From Bacteroidota bacterium (lineage in GTDB: Bacteria; Bacteroidota; Bacteroidia; AKYH767-A; OLB10): a DNA stretch of 38,841 nt. Positions 8,023 to 17,621 of the stretch are shown piece by piece; position 1 is the first letter of the stretch, and each line of letters starts with the position of its first letter. The stretch lies in contig JAHEYP010000017.1 in NCBI GenBank assembly GCA_023251535.1, positions 36,067 through 74,907 on the forward strand, given 5' to 3'. A program made the translations under genes and the position numbers. The notes under the pieces are model-generated. The model had not been told where the DNA came from. It ran no database searches and saw only the letters and a program-made list of their open reading frames with translations.

Positions 8023-11000
8023 ATGAAAAGAAACCTACTTCTTGTATTGTTGTTTTTCATTCAACAAGGGTATTCACAGAGTAATCCTCATTTTATTTCA
8101 GCAGGCCCGGCTCGTTCAATTAATGATTTTTATGGTTTAAACGGACAAAATACCCTCGATCCTAATTCATGTTATGCGGATCCAGATGTAAGAAATGAAA
8201 TTTTGAATGCACAGCCGTCTTATTTAAGATATCCTGGTGGTGAGGTAGCAAATAATTGGGATTGGCAAGAGGGTTGGTTCTTTCGGAATATGGAAGATAA
8301 GGGTGTAATGTCTTTAGATATGGATTTTCAATCAAAAATTAGACTTACAAGTGTATTTAACGGAGCTATTCCAAGAACTTTTGGCGGTAACTTTATTGCA
8401 GATTTCAAAGCAACATTAGCTCATACCGGAACAAAACCATTGTTTGTATTGAATCCTCTCACTTCCGATAAATACTATCAAATTGCTATGCTTTTGGAGG
8501 CTAAACTCCAAAATTTAAACGTAAAGCGGGTAGAAATTGGGAATGAGTTTTATTTATCTAAACCGGCCTATATGGATAAATTTCCTTCAGCCGCCGATTA
8601 TGCATCAACTTATCTTGATTTTAGATCCGCAATAAAAGATTATTTGGGAACCGATGTTCAAGTTTGTGCGGTGGCTTCTAATAAAAATGACGATGGAGGA
8701 ACAAGTGATAGAAGTGAGACATGGAATTCAGGCTTAGCAAGTACTCTTGGAGGAAATGTAGATTCCTATACTATTCACCAGTATAGAGCGGCAACTTCTG
8801 GTGTTTCTTCAATAAATTATCATTCTATCTTTTCAAGAGTAAATAATGATATAAATGATTTGAATAGCCGTGTTTCTCTATTAGGTTCTACAGCTCCAAT
8901 TTGGATTACTGAATACAATCTATTCGATAAAAACCAAGCAGTCCATGGAACTTGGTACCATGCTTTATATGATTCATATCTAACTTTGAAATTTTTAGAA
9001 AATCAGAGAATTGAAGCTTGTAATTTGCATGCCCAGTCGGGGAATTATGTTTTTGGAAGCTTTTATAATGTAACCGATGGATTAAAACCATGGGGTGACT
9101 TTCCCGGAATAGGCGTTTCTTGTAATACAACAACAAGCATCAATAAACCAACAAGTGTTGGTATTGCCATGGAGTTTATTGCCAAATCGCTAATGGGCGC
9201 ATCGTCGGTTCGTAAATTAGAGATTGGCAATAGCCCTACAGCACTCAATCTTGACGATGGAAAAAGTCCTATTTATGCGGTCTATATTTCGAAAGGAAGT
9301 GATAATGAATTATTAATTTTGAATCTTAGTGATCAAATAATTCCATCTTTTAATGCATCGCTGACAGGAATTCTGCCGAATGGATTTGGATCAAATGCTA
9401 TTATAGATCAAATAAGTTATCCTAACGCATCAGATTATGCATCTGGAGTAACGGATGAATTTAATATTTGTACTGGAGTGAATGGCACTTTAACTCGTAC
9501 TTCGTTGTCATTTCTTTCAAGTCAAATAGTAGCCTTACCTGCATTTAGTTTAACAAGAGTTTATCAAGCGAACGCACAAAGAACACGTCAGGTTTATGCC
9601 CAGAAAGATACCATTACGGCAGGTTCTTACACAACATTAGTTGCATTAGATAATGAAGGATACAATGTACATTGGAGCACGGGAAGTGATTCTACACAAA
9701 TAACTGTAAATCCTGCATCAGATATTACCTATACAGCTACTTACACTCCGAAAGATACTTCAAATCACACAAATATTTCTGTAAATAAATTTATCAAAGT
9801 AGTAACGCCTCTAACTATTTCGATTGATCCAGCGCCATTAATTTACTGTCCAGGGTCTTCTTCAATACATTTGACTACGAGTACGTCAGGAGGGAATGGT
9901 TCACTTAAATATGTTTGGATAACAGCAGCAGCAAATGAGCATTCAAAATATATTAATCAAGGAATAGGAACATCGTCAGATGTTTTCGTTTCACCTGATG
10001 AAGATACACGTTATATAGTGTATGTTACTGATGGTAAGCAGGTCGCTAAAGCAGAAATAGTAATTACAAATCCCGGTGCTATTAAATTGAAACCCGAATA
10101 TGTAATCTGCGCAAATTCATCAGCCAATTCAATAGAATTAGAACAAACAGCTCAAGCGAATGTTGCTTATACCTATCAAATAAATGGCGGTTCTATTAAT
10201 ACTATTTCTACAGTCGTAAATACACCTATTGCTATTGCATCAATTTCAGGTACTGGCACATCATCGCAAGGCACAATTACGATTAATGCAAACTATGCAA
10301 ATGGAACATGTATTTCTTCTGCATCAGCCATTTTGACGCAGTACGAATGTTGCAATGAAAGTAATTACATTATACCTCCTGGTTCAAATTTGAATGACCT
10401 GAAATTAGTTTTAGGAAATTTGGCTAATGTCGGGAATACTCATGTATTGGAGGTGAATTGTTTAAATTCAAGTACCATTAGCTTTAATGGCGATTTTCAC
10501 GTTTTCGACAATGAAGGACAAACGGCCTCTCATAATATCATTACCGATTTGGATTTTAAAAATTGTAGTTTGTTGTTTTCGGAGGGTTCTAGTATGGAAG
10601 TAGAGCCGGGATATGCACTTTCCATTGAAAATATAACAATGGATGCATCTTGCGATAAAATGTGGAAAGGAATAATATTGGATAACGCAAGTTTATCTAT
10701 AGAACCTAATAGCTCAACTGCATCTAATATTTTGAATGCCGAATTCGGATTAAACTCTCATTGTGGATCTAGATTAAAAGTAAGACGATGTAATTTTATT
10801 GATAATATTGTTGGGATCAATTCCAGTGAACTTTCTTCAAATGGCAATAATTTTCAGTATTTCACATACATTAAGGCCAATGAATTTTATTCAACTGCAG
10901 ATTTTCGGAAGCATTCACCTTATTTTAATATGCAAACGAATAAAGGTGACGTAGGTATGGCGGGAGTAAGACTTAAAAATGTTGTTGCTAATATTGGAAG

Positions 11001-13092
11001 TAGTTCAATTGGAACTCGATGTAACTATTTTCATGATTTAAACGCTGGTGTATTAGCTTATAATTCTGCATTGTCTTTTACAAACAATGTCTTTCAAAAT
11101 ATTATTACCGATGCAACCTACAATAGCCAATCAAATGGTACTGCTATATCAAATATTGACATGGGAGGATTTGCTATGACACTTGTTGATGGATATTATT
11201 ATCCTAATGGTTTGCCACCCACTGTTACAAAAACTATGAACAATTGTGAAATTGGAATTGAAAGCATAAATACTGAACTATCAGTTAAAAACTGCGGTAT
11301 GGCGGAAATGAAAAAGGGAGTATTTGCCGCAAATACTTTTGATCGCTCAATTGAAATTTTGGAGAATAATATTGCTGCTTCCGACAACTGTATTGATTTG
11401 TTAGGAAATGATTATGCTTCTAGCATATTAGTAAAATCGAATACTTTAGAACCAGATGACCTTCAAAATGGAACAGCGAAGGGAATTCAAGCATGGGAAA
11501 TAAATCAGAGAAGTGGGGGAGAGAAAAATACTTTTAACATCTTATGCAATTACATAAATGTAAAACACGGAACAAAAGGCATAGAATTAGGTAACGTCGA
11601 TTATGCAAATGTTGCAGAGAATTCCATTTTGCAAAACGAACCCAATATTCCTGGAATTGCATATCATTTTATTAATTCTAATTTTGGGATAGTAGCGAAT
11701 AATCAATCTTATTTTGATGCTGAATTACACGCTTTTGAAATGAATTCAGGTTTTATGTTTGAGAATTCACAACGATTTGAAATAACCCATAACTATGCTT
11801 ATAACTGTCATTATGGTTTTGACTTCTTAGGTAATTGTAGCGCTGCAGATTTTAATCAAAACCGAATGGAAAACCATTTTACTGGGTTGCATTTAAATTC
11901 TTTTACTACTATAGATCCCCAGCCCAATAAAGGAAATTTGTGGTATGGAAATTATAATTCAGGGTTTGGGGCTGAGAATGATAACTGGGTTTTGGACCCA
12001 AACGGATCTAGGTTTTCTGTAAATTCTATTCAAGGCCTCGCGTTTGAGCCAAATATACCCACATCTCAGAATGGTTGGTTTCAACCTTCTCCATATCTAG
12101 CACTTTTCCCAAATCAATTTTTGAATTGTACTGAATCAGAAAAGATCCTAGATTTTAAAATTGTGCCTTCTGATATCCTAACAATGGAGGCGACACCAAT
12201 AGATACAGTATTTTATACAGAATCGCTTACCAATGCCGCGAAGTCTCTATATGAAAAATTTGCTACAAATGATTCAGTATTAAATTCATCGCTTGATTAT
12301 GTGAGTTATTATGATTCCTTGTCAGTAAAATCTTCAGGAAAATTGTCAGCTATTAGACTTAAACTTTCTTCTCATGCTATTATTTCATCTTTTTTTTGTC
12401 AAAACATTGGAAATGATTCTTTAAATTGTAGTTTCATAAATCAGCTTTTAAATAATAATTGTAATGAAAACGTTGACTTTACTAGTATTTATGTGTCATT
12501 ATCTCGGGAATGTAAAAACAACAATATAAAATCGATATTATTAAAGAGCTATTTGGACAGTATAAATATTGCAAATGACATAGTTTTTACTAATAATATA
12601 ATAAATGAAAATGAAAAATCATTAAATAAAATAAGTTCAAATCATCAATTGAAGTGTTTCGATATTTATTCTCCTTCTGAAATTACAACCATATCTTCTA
12701 TAGCAAATCAATGCCCCCGCGAAGGTGGAGCATCTGTATATAGAGCCAGAGAAATAATGCTTTCAATTAATCCGAATTTGATGTTTAGTGACAATATTCA
12801 ATGTAATGTTATAATCGCACGCAAAGCTCAATCTTTAAACTACAAAAAAAATGATTTAGAATTTGTCTCTGATAAGCAAAATAGTGAATTAAGGTTCATT
12901 AATAAGTCAAAATGCAATATGAATTGTATAATAATTGTGTATGATGTAAGTGGACGAATGATATTAAATGAATCAAGAAGTTTTAAGCAGGGCGCCAATT
13001 CAATACCTTTTTATGCTAAAAACAATGGTGTATATCTAATTAAGGTTTTTAGTGATAATATTCGAATTGATAACTTTAAATTTGTTTGGTGA
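8023..13092 (+). CDS. Giant T9SS-secreted protein: clan GH-A-like glycosidase plus beta-helix
   Basis: The 1689-residue protein has a signal peptide (residues 1-19). Residues ~20-390 look like a (beta/alpha)8 glycosidase of clan GH-A: a SYLRYPGGEVANNWDW motif at ~66-81, an acid/base candidate in VEIGNEF (Glu175) and a nucleophile candidate in IWITEYN (Glu297). A beta-sandwich follows to ~515, then Ig/PKD-like domains with paired cysteines (~525-770). From Cys776 to ~1360 repeated short strands and Asn-rich turns suggest a right-handed beta-helix. A T9SS type A sorting domain closes the protein (~1615-1689, ending GVYLIKVFSDN and more). Glycan degradation at the surface is the likely job; the GH family and substrate cannot be assigned. 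It heads a three-gene run, with the next start 1 nt downstream of its stop. Confidence 0.85.
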   Translation: MKRNLLLVLLFFIQQGYSQSNPHFISAGPARSINDFYGLNGQNTLDPNSCYADPDVRNEILNAQPSYLRYPGGEVANNWDWQEGWFFRNMEDKGVMSLDMDFQSKIRLTSVFNGAIPRTFGGNFIADFKATLAHTGTKPLFVLNPLTSDKYYQIAMLLEAKLQNLNVKRVEIGNEFYLSKPAYMDKFPSAADYASTYLDFRSAIKDYLGTDVQVCAVASNKNDDGGTSDRSETWNSGLASTLGGNVDSYTIHQYRAATSGVSSINYHSIFSRVNNDINDLNSRVSLLGSTAPIWITEYNLFDKNQAVHGTWYHALYDSYLTLKFLENQRIEACNLHAQSGNYVFGSFYNVTDGLKPWGDFPGIGVSCNTTTSINKPTSVGIAMEFIAKSLMGASSVRKLEIGNSPTALNLDDGKSPIYAVYISKGSDNELLILNLSDQIIPSFNASLTGILPNGFGSNAIIDQISYPNASDYASGVTDEFNICTGVNGTLTRTSLSFLSSQIVALPAFSLTRVYQANAQRTRQVYAQKDTITAGSYTTLVALDNEGYNVHWSTGSDSTQITVNPASDITYTATYTPKDTSNHTNISVNKFIKVVTPLTISIDPAPLIYCPGSSSIHLTTSTSGGNGSLKYVWITAAANEHSKYINQGIGTSSDVFVSPDEDTRYIVYVTDGKQVAKAEIVITNPGAIKLKPEYVICANSSANSIELEQTAQANVAYTYQINGGSINTISTVVNTPIAIASISGTGTSSQGTITINANYANGTCISSASAILTQYECCNESNYIIPPGSNLNDLKLVLGNLANVGNTHVLEVNCLNSSTISFNGDFHVFDNEGQTASHNIITDLDFKNCSLLFSEGSSMEVEPGYALSIENITMDASCDKMWKGIILDNASLSIEPNSSTASNILNAEFGLNSHCGSRLKVRRCNFIDNIVGINSSELSSNGNNFQYFTYIKANEFYSTADFRKHSPYFNMQTNKGDVGMAGVRLKNVVANIGSSSIGTRCNYFHDLNAGVLAYNSALSFTNNVFQNIITDATYNSQSNGTAISNIDMGGFAMTLVDGYYYPNGLPPTVTKTMNNCEIGIESINTELSVKNCGMAEMKKGVFAANTFDRSIEILENNIAASDNCIDLLGNDYASSILVKSNTLEPDDLQNGTAKGIQAWEINQRSGGEKNTFNILCNYINVKHGTKGIELGNVDYANVAENSILQNEPNIPGIAYHFINSNFGIVANNQSYFDAELHAFEMNSGFMFENSQRFEITHNYAYNCHYGFDFLGNCSAADFNQNRMENHFTGLHLNSFTTIDPQPNKGNLWYGNYNSGFGAENDNWVLDPNGSRFSVNSIQGLAFEPNIPTSQNGWFQPSPYLALFPNQFLNCTESEKILDFKIVPSDILTMEATPIDTVFYTESLTNAAKSLYEKFATNDSVLNSSLDYVSYYDSLSVKSSGKLSAIRLKLSSHAIISSFFCQNIGNDSLNCSFINQLLNNNCNENVDFTSIYVSLSRECKNNNIKSILLKSYLDSINIANDIVFTNNIINENEKSLNKISSNHQLKCFDIYSPSEITTISSIANQCPREGGASVYRAREIMLSINPNLMFSDNIQCNVIIARKAQSLNYKKNDLEFVSDKQNSELRFINKSKCNMNCIIIVYDVSGRMILNESRSFKQGANSIPFYAKNNGVYLIKVFSDNIRIDNFKFVW

Positions 13093-13093
13093 T

Positions 13094-14581
13094 ATGGGAA
13101 AGCCCTCTTTAGTTTATTTAGTTATACTTTATTTTTGCCCATTAGTATTGCATGCGCAAGGTTACAACAACCTATGGTTAATGGGTTATGGGAATTGGGC
13201 ACAATTGCCTTTTGGAGGTACTAATGTTGATTTTTTTAATGGAACTGCAAATGCTTATTTTGAGCCTAATAGAACTATGGAGTTCAGTGCGTCGGTCGTT
13301 AATGTTACTGATAGTATGGGGCAGTTGTTGTTTTATTCGAACGGAGCTTGGATATCCAATAGAAATAATGCACAAATGATGAATGGAGATTCTTTAAACC
13401 CTAGCACATATACAAACTCTAATTATGTGTATGGTTTAAATTTGGTGAACAATATTTTTTCGTTAAAGTTGCCAGATTGTGATTCCTTGTTTTATTTGTT
13501 CCACCAAACTTTTGATGTTAACGGACCGCCCTGGACATTGAATTGTTATTTTTCTGTTATTAACATGAATTTGGATAATGGCAATGGTGCAGTGATTCAA
13601 AAAAATCAAATATTATTGTCTGATACGCTTGCCATTCAAATGGCCGCTTGTAAACATGCCAATGGCCGTGATTGGTGGATAATTTTACCTGAAGCTTATC
13701 ATCCGAGTTATTATGTTTATTTATTAACTCCAAATGGAATACAATATTCTAGTAAACAAACTATTGGAAATCGTTATGTGTTTAAAGCCGGGCAAGCAAC
13801 TTTCTCAAGAGATGGTAGCTTATATGCTATTTACGATTCAGTAAATGATTTAGATGTTTTTGATTTTGATCGATGCTCGGGAACATTTTCGAACGCTCGA
13901 CATGTTGCTGTTTACGATTCAATGAATAGCTCAGGAGTTACCATTTCACCTAATAATCGTTTTATTTATGGTTCCTCTGGATTGTACTTATATCAATTTG
14001 ATTTACAAAATTTACAAAATTATCAGACGTTTACTTGGGATTCGTTTAGGTCGCCAAGCTTTAATTTGCCAACAGTATTTTATACCCAAGAATTAATGCC
14101 CGATAATAAAATTTATATTAATACAGGTAACGGAACAGAATTTTTACATGTCATCAATTATCCCGATAGCTTAGGAGCTGCTTGTCAATTAGCACAGCAT
14201 AGTTTTGTACTGCCAACAATTAATTTTCAATCAACGCCCTATTATCCCAATGTTTTTTTAGGTCCTGTTGTTGGTAGTATTTGCGATAGTTTAAGTGTTG
14301 GTTTGCCTTATAATATTGTGCAGAGTGCCGGGTTGCGGTTAAATCCCAATCCTGCATCCAATCAAGTTTGGGTCAATTACCAATTTCCCAATAACCGCGA
14401 TGGCTGGCTAGAGATTTATGATCCTTTAGGTAAACTAATCCTCAAACGTCGCCTTTATTGGAGCACCACCCAATTACTCGTTTACCTCAACGAAATAAAA
14501 TCAAATGGTATTTATGTGGCGAAGGTTTTTGATGATACAAAAAACTATATTAGTAGTGAACGACTAATTGTAATCAAATAG
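13094..14581 (+). CDS. T9SS-secreted WD40-like protein, paralogue 1
   Basis: The 495-residue protein has a signal peptide (MGKPSLVYLVILYFCPLVLH) and then a propeller-like body with blades such as NLWLMGYGNWAQLPFGGTN and ATFSRDGSLYAIYDSVNDLD. A T9SS type A sorting domain occupies the last ~80 residues (LRLNPNPASNQVW, GIYVAKVFDD). An upstream in-frame start at 13052 would overlap the previous gene by 41 bp; the start at 13094, 1 nt after the previous stop, gives the signal peptide. It is a tandem duplicate of the next gene and has exactly the same length. Family relatives in Bacteroidota are uncharacterised surface proteins. Function is unknown; extracellular location is well supported. Confidence 0.88.
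   Translation: MGKPSLVYLVILYFCPLVLHAQGYNNLWLMGYGNWAQLPFGGTNVDFFNGTANAYFEPNRTMEFSASVVNVTDSMGQLLFYSNGAWISNRNNAQMMNGDSLNPSTYTNSNYVYGLNLVNNIFSLKLPDCDSLFYLFHQTFDVNGPPWTLNCYFSVINMNLDNGNGAVIQKNQILLSDTLAIQMAACKHANGRDWWIILPEAYHPSYYVYLLTPNGIQYSSKQTIGNRYVFKAGQATFSRDGSLYAIYDSVNDLDVFDFDRCSGTFSNARHVAVYDSMNSSGVTISPNNRFIYGSSGLYLYQFDLQNLQNYQTFTWDSFRSPSFNLPTVFYTQELMPDNKIYINTGNGTEFLHVINYPDSLGAACQLAQHSFVLPTINFQSTPYYPNVFLGPVVGSICDSLSVGLPYNIVQSAGLRLNPNPASNQVWVNYQFPNNRDGWLEIYDPLGKLILKRRLYWSTTQLLVYLNEIKSNGIYVAKVFDDTKNYISSERLIVIK
14363..14537 (+). repeat. 175-bp perfect direct repeat, sorting-domain end, copy 1
   Basis: Identical to 15855-16029 over 175 bp, while flanking parts of the two genes differ at many synonymous sites. 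It encodes most of the T9SS sorting domain. Confidence 0.95.
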
Positions 14582-14585
14582 CTTA

Positions 14586-16073
14586 ATGAAAACTCTTCGG
14601 TTTCTGTTGTTCTTATTTTCTGTATTTGCAGGTGGTTCCGCGAACGCCCAAGGTTACAATAATCTTTGGTTTATGGGTTACGGTAATTATGCTGCATTGC
14701 CGTTCGGAGGTACAAATATCGATTTTTTTTCAGGTTCAGCAAATGCATACTTTGAGCCAAATAGATCAATGGAGTTTAGTGCAACAGTTGTGAATGTTAC
14801 TGATAGTTTGGGCCAGTTGTTGTTTTATTCGAACGGAGCTTGGATAGCCAATAGAAATAATGCACAAATGATGAATGGAGATTCTTTAAATCCAAGCGCA
14901 TATACAAACTCTAATTATGTGTATGGTTTGAATTTGATAGATAGCCATATAGCTATAAAAATGCCCGGGAGTGATTCATTGTATTATTTATTTCACCAAA
15001 CAATTGATCATGTTTCGCCAAAATGGCCAGATAAATGTTATTTATCAATTATAAATATGAATGAAGATGGGGGTAATGGGTCTGTCATTTTCAAGAATCA
15101 AATTATATTAGTTGATACGTTAGCAGTTCAAATGTCTGCATGTAAACATGCGAACGGTAGAGATTGGTGGATAATAATTCCTGAATCATATAGCCCTGGC
15201 TATTATATATATATATTGACGCCAGATGGATTGCAGTTTATAACAAAACAAACAATAGGAACTCGTTGGTTTTTATTTGGTGGTCAATCTACTTTTTCTC
15301 GAGACGGAAGTATATATGCTATGTATGATTCTAGAAATGATTTAGAGGTTTTTGATTTTGACAGATGTAGCGGTTTGTTTAGTAATGCTCGGCAAGTAGC
15401 AATTTATGATACTATGAATAGTACCGGCGTAGCAATATCACCTAACAATCGATTTATTTATGGTTCTTCCGGCTTGTATTTGTATCAATTTGATTTGCAA
15501 AATTTGCAAAATTACCAAACGTTTACGTGGGATTCGTTTCGTGATCCTCATAACAACTTTCCGACATTATTTTACACTCAAGAATTAATGCCTGACAATA
15601 AAATTTATATTAATAATGGGAATAGTACAGCCTATTTACATGTTATTAACAATCCAGATAGCTTAGGAGCATCCTGTCAATTAACACAGCATAGTTTTGT
15701 TTTGCCGACTTTAAATTTTCAATCAACACCATATTACCCAAATGTTTTTTTAGGTCCTGTTGTTGGTAGTATTTGCGATAGTTTAAGTGTTGGTTTGCCT
15801 CATAACATTGTTCAGAGTGCCGGGCTGCGGTTAAATCCAAATCCTGCATCAAACCAAGTTTGGGTCAATTACCAATTTCCCAATAACCGCGATGGCTGGC
15901 TAGAGATTTATGATCCTTTAGGTAAACTAATCCTCAAACGTCGCCTTTATTGGAGCACCACCCAATTACTCGTTTACCTCAACGAAATAAAATCAAATGG
16001 TATTTATGTGGCGAAGGTTTTTGATGATAGTGGGATGTTTTTGAGTGCGGAGAAGTTGGTGGTGAATAAATAG
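14586..16073 (+). CDS. T9SS-secreted WD40-like protein, paralogue 2
   Basis: This is the tandem paralogue of the previous gene, also 495 residues, 4 bp after its stop. It has a signal peptide (MKTLRFLLFLFSVFAGGSAN) and the same order of blades; divergence is mostly at third codon positions and in one variable block near residues 125-160. Bases 15855-16029 are identical to 14363-14537, covering most of the T9SS sorting domain. A second near-identical patch lies around 14816-14935. Such a patchy pattern indicates recent gene conversion. The last gene of the three-gene run; no clear terminator follows, and a repeat-rich region begins immediately. Function is unknown. Confidence 0.88.
   Translation: MKTLRFLLFLFSVFAGGSANAQGYNNLWFMGYGNYAALPFGGTNIDFFSGSANAYFEPNRSMEFSATVVNVTDSLGQLLFYSNGAWIANRNNAQMMNGDSLNPSAYTNSNYVYGLNLIDSHIAIKMPGSDSLYYLFHQTIDHVSPKWPDKCYLSIINMNEDGGNGSVIFKNQIILVDTLAVQMSACKHANGRDWWIIIPESYSPGYYIYILTPDGLQFITKQTIGTRWFLFGGQSTFSRDGSIYAMYDSRNDLEVFDFDRCSGLFSNARQVAIYDTMNSTGVAISPNNRFIYGSSGLYLYQFDLQNLQNYQTFTWDSFRDPHNNFPTLFYTQELMPDNKIYINNGNSTAYLHVINNPDSLGASCQLTQHSFVLPTLNFQSTPYYPNVFLGPVVGSICDSLSVGLPHNIVQSAGLRLNPNPASNQVWVNYQFPNNRDGWLEIYDPLGKLILKRRLYWSTTQLLVYLNEIKSNGIYVAKVFDDSGMFLSAEKLVVNK
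15855..16029 (+). repeat. 175-bp perfect direct repeat, sorting-domain end, copy 2
   Basis: Partner of 14363-14537. The identity ends abruptly at GATGATA, after which the last ~14 codons of the two genes differ. Confidence 0.95.
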
Positions 16074-16356
16074 AAGCCGAGATTGTTTTTTGAAAAAGAG
16101 GTTCGAGGTTCGAAGTTCGAAGTTTCGCGATGCGGATTGCGAGTTAGTGGTGGTTTAAAAATATTCTGTTTTTGAAAATTTGTAACAGGGATATAATTTT
16201 AAAATTGTTCTTATTTCTTAGTTTCGCGACGCGAGAGGCGAGATTAGGATACAGTTATTGAGCTTATTGATGAATTGTCATTGATCTATGGTCATGGAGC
16301 GGAGTCGAGATGAGTCTGTCGAAATATTGTCATATATCTGTCGTCATCGAGCGGAA

Positions 16357-16428
16357 GTTATCGAGCGGAGTCGAGATATGGTTATCGAGCGGAGTCGAGA
16401 TATGGTTATCGAGCGGAGTCGAGATATG
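16357..16428. repeat. 24-bp perfect tandem repeat, three units
   Basis: Three contiguous identical units, each starting GTTATCGAGCGGAGTCGAGA and ending TATG, at 16357, 16381 and 16405. Degenerate relatives containing GAGCGGAGTCGAGAT occur just upstream near 16296 and a partial one near 16346. The unit contains TCGA at both ends of its core (TCGAGCGGAGTCGA). Confidence 0.9.
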
Positions 16429-16588
16429 TCGAAATTTGGTTTTTTGAATCTTTCGAAATAAAATAAAAAGAGCTGCATCAATTTTGCATAATCACCAGAA
16501 AAAAAAATGCAAATAAATTCTAAATTTTTCTAAAAATCTAAAATACCTTGTCGAATTAAAATTAAGTAGATCCAATAATTTCTACCCT

Positions 16589-16777
16589 TCAAATAACCTT
16601 CCAATCCGGGGGATAAATACTCTTCGTGTACTTCCTAGTCTTTGCCAGATTTCTTAAAATTCCTATTCTTGAAGGATGTCCGTACATACTTCTCAGCGTA
16701 AGAAAACGATCAAGTAAACTTTGTTGTTCCTCGCTTTGCGGGCGGAAATAGCGTTGATTAAACTCGTTCATTAACAT
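16589..16777 (-). CDS. Small hypothetical protein, doubtful
   Basis: A 62-residue frame (first ATG at 16777; a TTG nine codons earlier at 16804 is also possible). The composition looks protein-like, with FNQRYFRPQSEEQQSLLDRF and a basic C-terminal part ending PPDWKVI. No promoter box, terminator or neighbour supports it, and I do not recognise a family. It could be a genuine small gene or the remnant of a longer one. Confidence 0.3.
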   Translation of the reverse strand: MLMNEFNQRYFRPQSEEQQSLLDRFLTLRSMYGHPSRIGILRNLAKTRKYTKSIYPPDWKVI

Positions 16778-16977
16778 AAGTACAGATTTTTTATCTATAC
16801 TCAAGTTAGTACTAGTTTATTGTGTTAACCCCCATCTTTTGATGAATCCTTCTTTTTCGTGGGTGAATTGCTAGCAATCAATAAATGATTTTGAATTTTT
16901 GTTTAGGGGAACTATGCAAAATAATATCTCCTATTGACTTCTTTTATAATTTAGAGATCTAAGTAGAACACAGATTC

Positions 16978-17004
16978 GCTCCGACTGTGCAAGCACGTCG
17001 GAGC
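16978..17004. repeat. GCTCCGAC hairpin
   Basis: GCTCCGAC pairs with GTCGGAGC, and inside them GTGC pairs with GCAC around an AA loop, leaving one unpaired T. The 12-bp stem is GC-rich but lacks a T-tract, so it is more likely a dispersed palindromic element than a terminator. Confidence 0.7.
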
Positions 17005-17127
17005 TAAATGGATTTTAAAAGGATTTTTAAATCTACTTACCATTTTATATTCGGAATGAGTCGACTACATTTCTCTATTTTTAAAGGATTCAAGCTCTGT
17101 GAACTTTGTGTCTTCTTCGCGGTCTTT

Positions 17128-17162
17128 GTGGTTAAACAAGATTTTTCTTACCACAGAGGGCA
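17128..17162. repeat. CTTTGTGGT / ACCACAGAG inverted repeat
   Basis: TCTTTGTGGTTAA (around 17123) and TTACCACAGAGG (around 17149) form an imperfect hairpin. It sits among other CACAGAG/CTTTGTG words that look like a degenerate dispersed repeat. Confidence 0.5.
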
Positions 17163-17256
17163 CTAAGTCGCTTTGCTTTGCGCAGAGATCACAGAGCCGG
17201 CAAAGCCGAGAAGAATAGCTACTGTTGATGCTTCGCTATTTTTTCTCGCCTAAGTT

Positions 17257-17560
17257 TCTTTAATTATTTAGAAACACGCCGCGGTCCCCATCGGGGCAAG
17301 CGCTGCAAAAACGTTGCAACGTTGCGTTTAAATAAAGTGAATTGCTATTCAATTTTATCTCCCATTGGGTTCTTTATTTACATAGGAATTCCCGCTGCGG
17401 TCACTGCAAAATCGTTGCAACGTTGCGTTTAAACAAAGTGAAATACTTCGCAATTTTATCTCCCATTGGGTTCTTTATTTACATAGGAATTCCCGCTGCG
17501 GTCGCTGCAAAATCGTTGCAACGTTGCGTTTAAACAAAGTGAAATACTTCGCAATTTTAT
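17257..17560. repeat. 101-bp tandem repeat, about three units
   Basis: Units begin near 17257 (diverged), 17358 and 17459, with a period of 101 bp shown by the word TCTCCCATTGGGTTC. Each unit carries CGTTGCAACGTTGCG, two overlapping perfect palindromes (CGTTGCAACG and GCAACGTTGC). The second and third units are almost identical; the first has diverged in its 5' half. Short reading frames across it are repeat-derived. Confidence 0.88.
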
Positions 17561-17621
17561 CGCTAATTGGATTCATTAATACCATCTTCAAATTGCCTCA
17601 TCTTCAAATCTTCAAATTAAA

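Larger units (their letters stand above)
16074..17621. other. Repeat-rich stretch almost without genes
   Basis: These 1548 bases hold one doubtful small reading frame (16589-16777), a perfect 24-bp triplicate (16357-16428), a hairpin (16978-17004), a CACAGAG/CTTTGTG hairpin near 17128-17162, and a 101-bp tandem repeat (17257-17560). Nothing else is coding on either strand as far as I can see. Confidence 0.75.

Noticed and set aside
16357..16428. Possible CRISPR array in the 24-bp or 101-bp repeats
   Set aside because: Units are contiguous with no variable spacers, and no cas genes are nearby.
17342..17533. 63-residue frame over the 101-bp repeat
   Set aside because: The peptide repeats the translated repeat unit twice and depends only on the period.
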